Of a DNA stretch of 7,672 nt, positions 1 to 6,936 are shown in pieces. The notes under the pieces were generated by a model. That model made no database searches, was not told the DNA's origin, and saw only the letters and a program-made list of their open reading frames with translations. Position 1 is the stretch's first letter; every line of letters begins with the position of its first letter. Where the stretch lies: contig JBBQWB010000126.1 in assembly GCA_038210985.1 (NCBI GenBank), positions 1 through 7,672 on the forward strand. The letters run 5' to 3'. Origin of the DNA: JAQUGA01 sp038210985. GTDB taxonomy: Bacteria; Bacteroidota; Bacteroidia; Bacteroidales; WCHB1-69. Both the position numbers and the translations under genes were made by a program.

Positions 1-1775
1 GTACCGTAGCTTCAATCACGAATAATGCACCAGCAACATTCCCAATTGGAACAACAATCGTAACTTGGACTGTAACAGATGGTTCTGGCAACATTGCAAC
101 TTGTACTCAAAATGTAGTAGTAACCGACAATCAGCTTCCTACAATTGCTTGCCCTGCGGATATAACAAGTTGTTCGAATATTGTAAACCTTGGAACTCCA
201 ATAGTGAATGATAATTGTGGAATTTTAAGTGTTGTCAATGATGCTCCAGCAGTTTTTATAGTTGGTCAAACAACCACTGTAACATGGACAGTAACCGATG
301 TAAATGGAAACATTTCAACGTGTACTCAATCGGTTAGCATTTCTTCAATGGATGTATCCGTAATTGCAGATGCTCAGGTTGATTGTCATAATTCTTCGGA
401 TGCTACAATAACGGTAACAGCTACTGGTGGAACGGGTGTATTAACATACAGTTTAAATGGTGGGACACCTCAGTCTTCTAATATTTTCACCGACTTAGCA
501 GCTGGAACTTATGCAATTGCGGTTGTAGATCAAAACGGATGTTCTGTAACTACTACTGATTACATAATATTAAATCCAGATTTACTTACAGCATCTGCTA
601 CCGTTCAAAATCAGCTAAATTGTTACAACTCTTCCGATGCTTCAATCACAGTATCTGCTAGTGGTGGAACTGGAAGTTATACATATAGTATAAACGGGAG
701 CGTTCCTCAAATTTCAAATGTTTTTACAGGATTAAGTGCAGGTACTTATTATATAACAGTGATAGATGACAACGGATGTTCTGTATTAGTAGATGCAATA
801 AGTATTAATGAAGTAACACAAATAAATTTTACATACAATGCATATTGTGCTGGTGGTATCCCTGGAATTACGTTAACAGCAACTGGTGGAACGCCTCCTT
901 ATCTTTACTCTATTGATGGTGGTTTAACATTTTCTTCAGACAATACTTTCGATACAACTATGGTAGATGATCACCTATCTTTAATGGTGAAAGATGCTAA
1001 TGGTTGTGTAAGTGATATGAAAGCAGTGGATGTTTCAAGCTTAAACAGTTTAGTTGCTGGGGTCAATATTATCTCTCAAAACTTATGTTATGGTGTAAAT
1101 GATGCTCAAGTTCAAATAACGACTGCTGGTGGTGTTCCTCCATATAATTTCTCTTTAAATTCAGGAAATCCAACATCAGACAGTTTATTTACCAACTTGG
1201 CTCCAGGGACATATACTGTAAACATAAGTGATTCCAATACTTGTCCTGCTAAAGTTACCTTTGTAATCAATCCTCAAACTCCAATAGTTATTGATTTGTT
1301 GTCAAAAAATGATGCCGATTGCAATGGACTAAATGGCGGTTCTGCTCAAGTAGAAGCAAATGGTGGCTCAGCTCCTTATACTTACCAATGGTCGAATGGC
1401 GATAATGGTGCTATTGTAGCAAATTTACCAAAAGGTAATCAAACGGTAACTGTAACCGATGCAAATCAATGCGAAACTCAATATCAAGTCTACATTGCAA
1501 TTAGTCAATCTAACGATGATCTTGATTTACCTAATGTTTTCTCGCCAAATGGTGATGGAATAAATGATACTTGGGTAATTAAAAACTTGGAATTTTATCC
1601 CGAAAATGAATTGGTTATCATAAACCGTTGGGGTAATGAAGTTTATACTCAAAAATCATATCAAAACAAATGGGATGGAACCGACTTAAACGAAGGAACT
1701 TACTTCTATATTCTGAAAGTTAATATGTGTAACGAAGAAAAGAAATTTTCAGGATACATTACAATCATAAAATAA
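1..1775 (+). CDS. SprB-repeat adhesin with type B T9SS C-terminal domain (5' truncated by window edge)
   Basis: The frame is open from the first complete codon at base 3 to the TAA at 1773-1775, so the true start lies outside the window; the GTG at 204 is only an internal Val codon. In order, the protein shows the end of one HYR-type beta-sandwich (about 3-131), a second HYR domain (about 132-345, with TIACPADIT and TVTWTVTDVNGN), and about five SprB-type repeats (about 366-581, 594-815, 825-1030, 1054-1275, 1296-1505). The repeats share a Cys near the start, the pattern A.GGT..Y.YS(I/L)NG, then L.AGTY.I.V.D.NGC. The C-terminal 80 residues (about 1533-1772), with LPNVFSPNGDGINDTW, INRWGNEVY, WDGTDLNEGTYFYIL and GYITIIK, match the gliding motility-associated (CHU_C, type B) sorting domain. 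Such proteins cross the outer membrane through the type IX system and act as surface adhesins. The porP/sprF-like gene downstream fits a dedicated export partner. Total length and ligand are unknown. Confidence 0.93.
   Translation, partial: TVASITNNAPATFPIGTTIVTWTVTDGSGNIATCTQNVVVTDNQLPTIACPADITSCSNIVNLGTPIVNDNCGILSVVNDAPAVFIVGQTTTVTWTVTDVNGNISTCTQSVSISSMDVSVIADAQVDCHNSSDATITVTATGGTGVLTYSLNGGTPQSSNIFTDLAAGTYAIAVVDQNGCSVTTTDYIILNPDLLTASATVQNQLNCYNSSDASITVSASGGTGSYTYSINGSVPQISNVFTGLSAGTYYITVIDDNGCSVLVDAISINEVTQINFTYNAYCAGGIPGITLTATGGTPPYLYSIDGGLTFSSDNTFDTTMVDDHLSLMVKDANGCVSDMKAVDVSSLNSLVAGVNIISQNLCYGVNDAQVQITTAGGVPPYNFSLNSGNPTSDSLFTNLAPGTYTVNISDSNTCPAKVTFVINPQTPIVIDLLSKNDADCNGLNGGSAQVEANGGSAPYTYQWSNGDNGAIVANLPKGNQTVTVTDANQCETQYQVYIAISQSNDDLDLPNVFSPNGDGINDTWVIKNLEFYPENELVIINRWGNEVYTQKSYQNKWDGTDLNEGTYFYILKVNMCNEEKKFSGYITIIK
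366..1505 (+). repeat. Five tandem SprB-type protein repeats
   Basis: About 70-75 residue units repeat within the adhesin. Units 1 and 2 are the most alike, also at DNA level: compare the stretches starting near 388 (attcttcggatgctac) and 628 (aactcttccgatgcttc). Units 3 to 5 are diverged. The preceding HYR units are tandem too: bases 22-78 and 232-300 encode near-parallel APA.F..G.TT.VTWTVTD segments. Such stretches can recombine and change adhesin length. Confidence 0.75.
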
Positions 1776-1828
1776 CGATACTAATTAAGTGGCTAAACTA
1801 AATTTTTAGCCACTCAATTAGAATCGTT
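1774..1828 (+). terminator. Long hairpin at the adhesin stop codon, probable terminator or attenuator
   Basis: Bases 1774-1797 pair with 1805-1828 to give a 24-bp stem with only two mismatches (1780/1822 and 1787/1815) around a 7-base loop. The core is agtggctaaa against tttagccact. The stem starts inside the TAA stop codon. No run of T follows on either strand, so it is not a classical rho-independent terminator. It may instead protect the adhesin mRNA end or reduce read-through into the porP/sprF gene. Confidence 0.6.
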
Positions 1829-1912
1829 CTAAACAAAAATCAAGTTCATTCGTTTATACTAATATTAAGAATTATAGTTAAATGCAAAATTTAACATCAA
1901 ATTAAAAACACC

Positions 1913-2866
1913 ATGAAAAAAATCATACAAACATTCGTTATTTTACTTATTTCGTCCGTAAGTTTTGCACAGCAAAATTCGTTGATGAATCATTACATCT
2001 TTAATCAAATGACCATTAATCCAGCTTATGTTGGAACAAAACAGTGGACTAACTTAAATTTCACAACTGCTTCGCAATGGACAGGTTTGGATGGTGCTCC
2101 CTTAACCGCAGTGCTAAGTTTAGAAGGACCGATATCTCAACAAAATGGATTAGGAGTTCAAATCATAAACGATAAAATAGGAGCACAGTATCAACAATCG
2201 ATTTACGGTAGTTTTTCACATATTTTAAAATTAAGCGAAAATTGGAAATTGTCGATGGGAATAGCTATTGGAGCTTCTTATTTTACGCTCGATGGTACAA
2301 AATTGAACAGTAGCGAATTAGATCCAGCGGTTCCTCAAAGCTCTGTGAATACTTTACGGTTCGATCCAAAAACCGGAATTTTTCTTTATTCAGACAGGTT
2401 TTATGCAGGCTTTTCGGTAAACGATTTGTTGGGCGACTTAATTCAAAGTAAAAAAAATGTTCTAATTACCAAACAAGCTCGTCACTATTACCTTACTTCG
2501 GGTTATGTTTTTGATTTAGGAGATAATTTTAAATTAAAACCAAGTTTTTTGATTCGAGATGATTTAAAAGCACAATCTACCTTAGATATTAACAATTTCT
2601 TATTATATAAAGAAACTTTTTGGGTTGGATTTACTTATCGTTTTGGTTTTAGTTCGTTGTTTAATAATCAACTCGATAACACCTTAAGAATGCGAAATGC
2701 AGTTGTGTTTATGACTGAATGGAATATTAACAAAAGCTTAATTGTTGGTTATGCTTACACCATGTCAACCACCGCACTGAGTGGGTTTTCGGGACACGAA
2801 ATTGAAATAGCATATACTTTTCCAAAGAAATCAGATACCCGAATGAGAACTCCAAGATATTTTTAA
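1913..2866 (+). CDS. PorP/SprF family type IX secretion membrane protein
   Basis: This 317-residue protein has a clear signal peptide (MKKIIQTFVILLISSVSFAQ, cleavage probably near residue 19) and the family signature at the mature N-terminus: NQMTINPAYVG (31-41), then QWTGLDGAP (55-63) and NDKIG (86-90). The rest alternates short amphipathic strands, as expected of an outer-membrane beta-barrel. The size is typical of PorP/SprF (about 300-350). In Flavobacterium johnsoniae, SprF is needed to secrete SprB, and type B adhesins usually sit beside their own SprF paralogue. The same order here suggests it serves the upstream adhesin. The ATG at 1913 is chosen because the signal peptide starts there. 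The leader is A-rich without a Shine-Dalgarno sequence, common in this phylum. I saw no convincing TAnnTTTG promoter in 1829-1912. The gene is likely co-transcribed with the ompA-like gene 19 bp downstream. Family confidence is high; the specific partner is inferred. Confidence 0.94.
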   Translation: MKKIIQTFVILLISSVSFAQQNSLMNHYIFNQMTINPAYVGTKQWTNLNFTTASQWTGLDGAPLTAVLSLEGPISQQNGLGVQIINDKIGAQYQQSIYGSFSHILKLSENWKLSMGIAIGASYFTLDGTKLNSSELDPAVPQSSVNTLRFDPKTGIFLYSDRFYAGFSVNDLLGDLIQSKKNVLITKQARHYYLTSGYVFDLGDNFKLKPSFLIRDDLKAQSTLDINNFLLYKETFWVGFTYRFGFSSLFNNQLDNTLRMRNAVVFMTEWNINKSLIVGYAYTMSTTALSGFSGHEIEIAYTFPKKSDTRMRTPRYF

Positions 2867-2885
2867 TTAGATAAAAACAGAAGAT

Positions 2886-4889
2886 ATGAAAACAAGCATA
2901 CATATATTAACAGTTGTCGTCCTTTTGGGAATATTGCCTTTTGGGAATATCAATGCTCAAAAAACAGATAATATTACGGCACAGCAAATGATGAGTAATT
3001 ACGATTTTGTGAAAGCAATAGCCATGTACAACGAATATTTTATCCTTCATTCGCCAAGCAATGACGATATTAGGAATATAGCTTCGTGTTATTTAATGAT
3101 AAACGACACCAAGCAAGCAAAAGAATGGGTTGCACGTCTAGCAAATCAGGAAAATGCACTGCCTAAAGATGTTTTAATGTATGCAAAATTGCTTAAAACG
3201 GATGCTCAATATGACGAAGCAATTATTCAGTTTAATCGTTATAAAACCATGACGCCTAGTGATGAAAATGCAGATAAGTGGATTGAATCGTGCAATAAAG
3301 CAAAATACTGGATTCAATTTCCTGAATTGTTCGACATCACCAATGTGGAATCGTTAAATTCCCCAAATTCCGATTTTGGATTAATTCCATTTAACAACGG
3401 ATTTATTTTTACCTCCGACCGCAAACAAAATTCTCTTATATCAAAAGAGGATATTCATGGCTGGACAGGAAATCCATATTTGAAGCTTTATTTGGTAAAA
3501 GAGTCTTTAAAAATGAATGATTTTAGCACAATTGATCCTCTTAACGACCAATATCACAATGGACCAGGTGTTTTTAATGTAAAAAATAGCGAGTTTTTCT
3601 TTACCAGAACTAAAATGGTTCGGGTTACTAAGAAAAATAAAAATATTGACCCCACTAGTTGGATTGTGAATATAGAAAATCCCGATTATGAAAACCGTTT
3701 GGAAATATATTCATCTGAGTTTAAAAATGATAAATGGACGAAACCTGCTCCTTTTCAGTATAATAACCCAGCGGAATTTTCCATAGGTCATCCAACATTG
3801 TCGCAAGACGGAAAAACATTATATTTTGTTTCGGATATGCCCGGAGGTTATGGTCAAACCGACATTTATTATTCAACTCTAAATTCAAACGGACTATGGG
3901 AAAAACCAATAAATGCCGGAAATAAAATTAATACATCTGGAAAAGAGATGTTTCCATATATTGATAACAATGGCGATTTGTATTTTTCGAGCGATGGTTT
4001 GCAAGGAATGGGTGGTTTGGATATTTTTAAATCCGTTGGGAGTAAAGATAAATGGTTGAATCCTGTAAATTTAAAATCGCCATTAAATTCTCCAAAAGAT
4101 GATTTTTCAATAATTTATACCGAAACAGGTAAATCGGGTTATTTGTCTTCAAATCGTGAAGGTGGGAAAGGGAATGATGATATTTATAAGTTTGATTTTA
4201 ATCCACCATCAGAGCTGATTATTGCGGTTATAACAAAAACATACGACGAGAATAAAAACCTTATCCCAATAGATAATGTTACCTTGAAGATTACAAATAA
4301 TACGGAAGATAAATCTTTTGATAATTTAAAGGTTGTAAATGGGGAGTTTTTTACTAAAATAAAATCCAAAGATTCATATACTATTGTTGGGTCAAAAGAG
4401 GGTTATTTAACGAATTCAAAAACTATCCAAACGGAGAGTGTTAAACTTCAAGATACCGTTTATGTTGAAATGATTTTCGATAAAATTGAAATGGATAAAC
4501 CAATTGTTTTAAAGAATATTTATTATGATTTCGACAAATCGTTTATTCGCCCAGATGCAATGACCGATTTAAACAAAGTAGTTCAAATTATGAATGACAA
4601 TCCAGGTATTATTGTTGAATTGGGTTCGCATACAGATGCACGTGGTTCCGATGAATACAATGTTGCATTGTCGCAACGTCGTGCTGATGCAGCGGTTAAG
4701 TATATCATTTCCAAAGGAATTGATAAAAAACGAATTACTGCAAAAGGATATGGCGAAACACAACACTTAAACGAATGTTCGAATGGTGTGGAATGTAGCG
4801 AAGAAGCACATCAACTTAACCGTCGTACCGAATTTAAAGTTACCGGTTCTATTAATGGAAAAAATGCAGTCATCAAAAGTGAATTGTAA
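2886..4889 (+). CDS. OmpA family protein with TPR-like N-terminus and PD40 propeller repeats
   Basis: This 667-residue exported protein has a signal peptide (about 1-25, ending NINAQ). A helical TPR-like region (about 30-140) is followed by a PD40/WD40-like beta-propeller. Its blades are seen at GHPTLSQDGKTLYFVSD (about 300-316), MFPYIDNNGDLYFSSDG (about 354-370) and the SGYLSSNREGGKGNDDIYKF blade (about 418-437). Next come a carboxypeptidase-regulatory-like beta domain (about 440-530) and a C-terminal OmpA peptidoglycan-binding domain (about 543-655). The OmpA domain starts IYYDFDKSFIRPDA and carries Asp584 in SHTDARGSDEYN, LSQRRADAAVKYI, and Arg646/Arg647 in NRRTEF. Asp584 and one of these arginines are the expected diaminopimelate contacts. 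Cys631 and Cys637 could form the usual disulfide. The architecture resembles the OmpA-family proteins found beside PorP/SprF genes, including the PorE type linked to the T9SS. It likely anchors the secretion or adhesin assembly to the cell wall. The start follows the preceding stop by 19 bp, indicating an operon. Confidence 0.93.
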   Translation: MKTSIHILTVVVLLGILPFGNINAQKTDNITAQQMMSNYDFVKAIAMYNEYFILHSPSNDDIRNIASCYLMINDTKQAKEWVARLANQENALPKDVLMYAKLLKTDAQYDEAIIQFNRYKTMTPSDENADKWIESCNKAKYWIQFPELFDITNVESLNSPNSDFGLIPFNNGFIFTSDRKQNSLISKEDIHGWTGNPYLKLYLVKESLKMNDFSTIDPLNDQYHNGPGVFNVKNSEFFFTRTKMVRVTKKNKNIDPTSWIVNIENPDYENRLEIYSSEFKNDKWTKPAPFQYNNPAEFSIGHPTLSQDGKTLYFVSDMPGGYGQTDIYYSTLNSNGLWEKPINAGNKINTSGKEMFPYIDNNGDLYFSSDGLQGMGGLDIFKSVGSKDKWLNPVNLKSPLNSPKDDFSIIYTETGKSGYLSSNREGGKGNDDIYKFDFNPPSELIIAVITKTYDENKNLIPIDNVTLKITNNTEDKSFDNLKVVNGEFFTKIKSKDSYTIVGSKEGYLTNSKTIQTESVKLQDTVYVEMIFDKIEMDKPIVLKNIYYDFDKSFIRPDAMTDLNKVVQIMNDNPGIIVELGSHTDARGSDEYNVALSQRRADAAVKYIISKGIDKKRITAKGYGETQHLNECSNGVECSEEAHQLNRRTEFKVTGSINGKNAVIKSEL

Positions 4890-4906
4890 AAAACTTTAGT
4901 AAAACC

Positions 4907-4945
4907 AAAGGCAGGAGTTACATGGCGTGCTCCTGCCTTTTTTTT
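4907..4945 (+). terminator. Rho-independent terminator of the porP-ompA operon
   Basis: A perfect 11-bp stem, aaaggcaggag (4907-4917) with ctcctgccttt (4930-4940), encloses a 12-base loop. The T-run spans 4938-4945 (eight T, three of them within the stem). It lies 17 bases after the ompA-like stop codon and so ends the plus-strand operon. Confidence 0.92.
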
Positions 4946-5074
4946 ATTAGTGGCTGTTTGTAAAGCCCGATAACAGCGTTATTTTTGAAAATTTTCTTCG
5001 TCATTAACACCAGTTAACTCCCGCGAAAATTTTCAAAAAAGCCTCGTTCTCGAACATTCTAAACAATCACTAGT
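4946..5074. repeat. 129-bp imperfect palindromic element
   Basis: The left half (4946-4996) and the reverse complement of the right half (5025-5074) agree at about 37 of 50 positions with a single one-base gap, all on one common axis. The innermost 15 bp are perfect: tttttgaaaattttc (4982-4996) against gaaaattttcaaaaa (5025-5039). A small ttaac/gttaa stem (5004-5008/5013-5017) continues on the same axis. Five of the mismatches would be G-U pairs in RNA. It lies between the operon terminator and the convergent rhuM gene and is not explained by either. It could be a worn MITE-like or REP-like repeat. No ORF of note lies inside. Confidence 0.65.
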
Positions 5075-5187
5075 GTTTGCAAGAAAATGCCAACTTTTAC
5101 ATCTGTCTCGAATTTGACGTTTTCTTATCATACACTGAGTTTTTTTTGCTGGGACTAATTATCGAGATGCTTGCAAAGACGAGGACA
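5075..5187. other. Non-coding remainder of the gap between the ompA operon and rhuM
   Basis: No gene, RNA gene or clear terminator for rhuM is visible here. A T8 run at 5140-5147 lacks a stem in front of it. Two short motifs recur beyond rhuM: tttgcaagaaaa (5076-5087, direct copy at 6499-6510) and cttgcaaagac (5170-5180, inverted copy at 6497-6507). Confidence 0.5.
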
Positions 5188-6195
5188 TTATTTATTCATG
5201 TTGGTTTTGGTTTTATTTTCTAATCCTTTCAAACTTTCTAAATAATTTTTTTCTACTTCGCTCAATGTTTTTTGCTGATACTTCTTATATTCTGTAGTAG
5301 CCTTTTCAATAGCTATTTCGTGGCTTATAGAACCTGCTCCTTGCAATAGCTTTTCTCCACTCATTGTCAAAATTTTCTCCAAATGTGTAGCCCAATCTTT
5401 CATTGTCATCGTTTGTTCGCGTTCAGCTTGACGCTCGGCAAAATCTAAATATCCCGAAACTATTTGTCCAAGCGAACGGAGTTCTTTTTCGTTTAAATAA
5501 TTTTTTGCAACAACAATGTCTTTCAGGTACGGACGACTGCCAGAGAACGTTATTAAGCCCATAAATTCCTTTTCTGAATCGGCACGTTTAAAAATAACTT
5601 CGGCTGCCGTGTGTCCGTGCAAAGCATAATGAATTTTGTTTTGCACTTTCTTAAAAAATTCTGTGGAATACTCTGCATTGGGGTCGTAATCAATGCTGGT
5701 GGCGTAAATATCGAGCAACTGACGGTAAAATACTTTCTCGGAGGCACGAATATCGCGCATGCGTTGCAATAATTCTTTCCAATAACCACCGCCACCCAAA
5801 TTTTTAAGGCGTTCATCGTCCATTGTAAAGCCTTTTCGGATATACTCGTTCAAGCGTTTGGTTGCCCAAATACGAAACTGGGTTCCTCGTTGAGATTTCA
5901 CCCTATACCCAACAGAAATAATTACATCAAGATTGTAATAGTCAAGCTCACGAACCACTTCTCTGTTGCCTTCTTGCCGAACTTGTCGGAATTTCCGACA
6001 AGTTCGATTTTGTTCCAATTCGCCCTCATTAAATACATTTCCAATATGTTCGGCTATGGTACTTCTGCCTTTTCCAAACAACTCAGCCATTTGCTCCTGC
6101 GACAGCCACACCGTTTCTTCGTCAAACCGTACGTCAACCGAAATTTTTTCATCTTCGGTTTTGAATAAAATAAAGGATGATTGATTATTTTCCAT
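5188..6195 (-). CDS. rhuM: RhuM family protein (Virulence_RhuM)
   Basis: This intact 335-residue protein matches the RhuM family in length and in all blocks I recognise. It has an N-terminal winged or helix-turn-helix-like segment (LSQEQMAELFGKGRSTIAEH, 31-50), the hallmark YNLDVIISVGYRV (87-99) with RGTQFRIWATKRLNEYI (103-119), LLQRMRDIRASEKVFY (142-157), IYATSIDYDP (163-172), KIHYALHGHTAAE (187-199), and a charged C-terminal helical region (about 256-330). The family is named after a Salmonella pathogenicity-island gene. Its biochemical role is not established; it is cytoplasmic and commonly found in mobile or defence-rich islands, so regulation or defence is only inferred. The ATG at 6193-6195 gives the canonical N-terminus; another ATG 19 bases upstream is out of frame. 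No clear Shine-Dalgarno sequence or terminator is seen. Codons 64-73 form a perfect DNA palindrome (5978-6006). Its neighbours on the same strand are degraded, while this gene shows no damage. Confidence 0.93.
   Translation of the reverse strand: MENNQSSFILFKTEDEKISVDVRFDEETVWLSQEQMAELFGKGRSTIAEHIGNVFNEGELEQNRTCRKFRQVRQEGNREVVRELDYYNLDVIISVGYRVKSQRGTQFRIWATKRLNEYIRKGFTMDDERLKNLGGGGYWKELLQRMRDIRASEKVFYRQLLDIYATSIDYDPNAEYSTEFFKKVQNKIHYALHGHTAAEVIFKRADSEKEFMGLITFSGSRPYLKDIVVAKNYLNEKELRSLGQIVSGYLDFAERQAEREQTMTMKDWATHLEKILTMSGEKLLQGAGSISHEIAIEKATTEYKKYQQKTLSEVEKNYLESLKGLENKTKTNMNK
5978..6006. repeat. Perfect 29-bp palindrome inside rhuM
   Basis: The 14-bp arm cgaacttgtcggaa (5978-5991) is repeated exactly in reverse complement at 5993-6006, around a single central base. 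On the coding strand it begins exactly at codon 64 and encodes RTCRKFRQV plus two bases of the next Arg codon. It could be an operator, a recognition site, a small inserted palindrome, or simply a hairpin in the mRNA. Confidence 0.85.
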
Positions 6196-6265
6196 TGTAT
6201 TCTCTACTTTTCATTTTATTGCTGTTGTCTGTTTTTTCTATAATTGCCGCCAACTATTATATAAA

Positions 6266-6386
6266 GGTGACTTCTAAAAATTGCTTTCTCATCGTTGCTT
6301 TTCAATTTTGAAACCGCAGAATACTAGAGTATTCTGCGGTTTCAAAATCTTAATCGCCTCAAAAAATCTAATTTTTAGAAGCCCCC
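6266..6386. mobile_element. 121-bp MITE-like element with terminal inverted repeats
   Basis: The ends are 17-bp terminal inverted repeats: ggtgacttctaaaaatt (6266-6282) against the complement of aatttttagaagccccc (6370-6386), with 15 of 17 matching and the inner 12 perfect. The centre carries a perfect 20-bp inverted repeat (6306-6325 and 6328-6347, core gaaaccgcagaatact) with a 2-base spacer. The element is flanked by TAAA on both sides (6262-6265 and 6387-6390), a possible target-site duplication, although 4 bp in AT-rich DNA could be chance. It has no coding capacity, so any movement would need a transposase supplied in trans. It sits 71 bp upstream of the rhuM start and may also stop transcription coming from the remnant gene at 6536-7164. 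Confidence 0.65.
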
Positions 6387-6390
6387 TAAA

Positions 6391-6479
6391 CATTAATCCC
6401 AATTTTAAACACCTAAAGCGAATAAGAATTGGTTTATACTGTTTTGATTGTCAAATATAGAAAATATTTGAATAAAAAA
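6391..6479. other. Rest of the rhuM upstream gap
   Basis: This AT-rich stretch contains no gene. A short dyad, caaatat/atatttg (6452-6458/6464-6470), is visible. Its minus-strand reading TATATTTG fits the Bacteroidota -7 pattern TAnnTTTG, but no matching -33 TTG is placed correctly, so no promoter is claimed. The 6196-6265 stretch next to the rhuM start is likewise featureless apart from a weak tataat/attata dyad (6239-6244/6256-6261). Confidence 0.45.
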
Positions 6480-6536
6480 CAGATTTTAATTATTAGTCTT
6501 TGCAAGAAAAATCTGCGTTTTCGTTCAAACACTAAT
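6480..6536 (-). terminator. Overlapping hairpins at the end of the remnant gene
   Basis: Two alternative stems lie here. The arms 6492-6502 (attagtctttg) and 6526-6536 (caaacactaat) match at 10 of 11 positions. The pair cagatttt (6480-6487) and aaaatctg (6508-6515) is perfect. The first stem touches the minus-strand stop codon at 6536-6538. No U-tract follows on the minus strand, so a terminator role is tentative. Confidence 0.35.
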
Positions 6537-6928
6537 TAAATTTGATTTAACTCAAATGCATATTCATAACTGATTACATTTTTGTCTTTTGCGTTTTTCT
6601 TCCAAGCTTCTTCCAAATGACTTAACTCAATAATATCTTTGGTGTTAGTGGATTTGAATGCTATTGAAACTTTCTCTAAAACTTCTAATTCTGTTTTTGA
6701 AAACAAGCTGGCATTAAATTCTCTGTCACTCTCTTCTTCTGAATAAGTTTTACTAATATTCAAATACAGGTGTCTTGTTGGATAACTCCACTCACTATAA
6801 GCATAAGCTCTCCTGTATTCTTTGTAGGCGTAGCTTTCGCACAATCCAAGTAATAACGCTGTCAATAGTTGCTGTCCATCAAGAATTGCATGAAAATCAT
6901 TTACTTGGTCAGTATTTGGTAGAATCAT
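6536..6928 (-). pseudogene. DUF262 fragment apparently joined to a SocA/Panacea (DUF4065)-like C-terminus
   Basis: This 130-residue ORF reads as two unrelated pieces. Residues 1 to about 71 continue the DUF262 protein begun at 7164: NDFHAILDGQQLLTALLLGL (10-29), ESYAYKEYRRAYAYSEW (31-47) and TRHLYLNIS (51-59). Full-length DUF262 proteins run on for hundreds of residues after this point. Here the match stops near EESDREFN, and the last 58 or so residues (FSKTELEVLEKV, DIIELSHLEEAWKK, VISYEYAFELN) resemble the C-terminal end of SocA/Panacea-type antitoxins. A deletion fusing two neighbouring genes near base 6700-6715 would explain this. The DGQQR motif reads DGQQL (Leu21). The frame differs from the upstream piece, and the ATG at 6926-6928 is probably not a natural start. 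DUF262 recognition is firm; the SocA-like assignment is from memory of family sequences and moderate. Function is most likely lost, though a small stable protein is possible. Confidence 0.6.
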
Positions 6929-6936
6929 TGTGTGTC

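Noticed and set aside
204..206. GTG as a start codon for the adhesin
   Set aside because: The frame and HYR domain homology continue upstream to base 3, so this is an internal valine.
366..1505. A CRISPR or other DNA-level tandem array
   Set aside because: The repetition is coding, about 210-230 bp per unit and diverged; it is explained by SprB protein repeats.
3721..4766. Minus-strand open frames at 3721-3909, 4184-4369 and 4569-4766
   Set aside because: They are antisense shadows of the ompA-like gene, including its conserved OmpA domain.
5140..5147. T8 run as an intrinsic terminator
   Set aside because: No stable GC-containing stem precedes it on the plus strand, and it is on the wrong side to serve rhuM.
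5553..6184. Open frames overlapping rhuM on both strands (5553-5816 minus, 5890-6168 plus, 5966-6184 plus)
   Set aside because: They lie in other frames of a well-conserved rhuM gene and encode no recognisable protein.
6452..6459. TATATTTG on the minus strand as a rhuM promoter
   Set aside because: It fits TAnnTTTG, but it is about 260 bases from the start codon, lies beyond the MITE-like element, lacks a properly spaced -33 TTG and sits in AT-rich DNA where chance matches are common.
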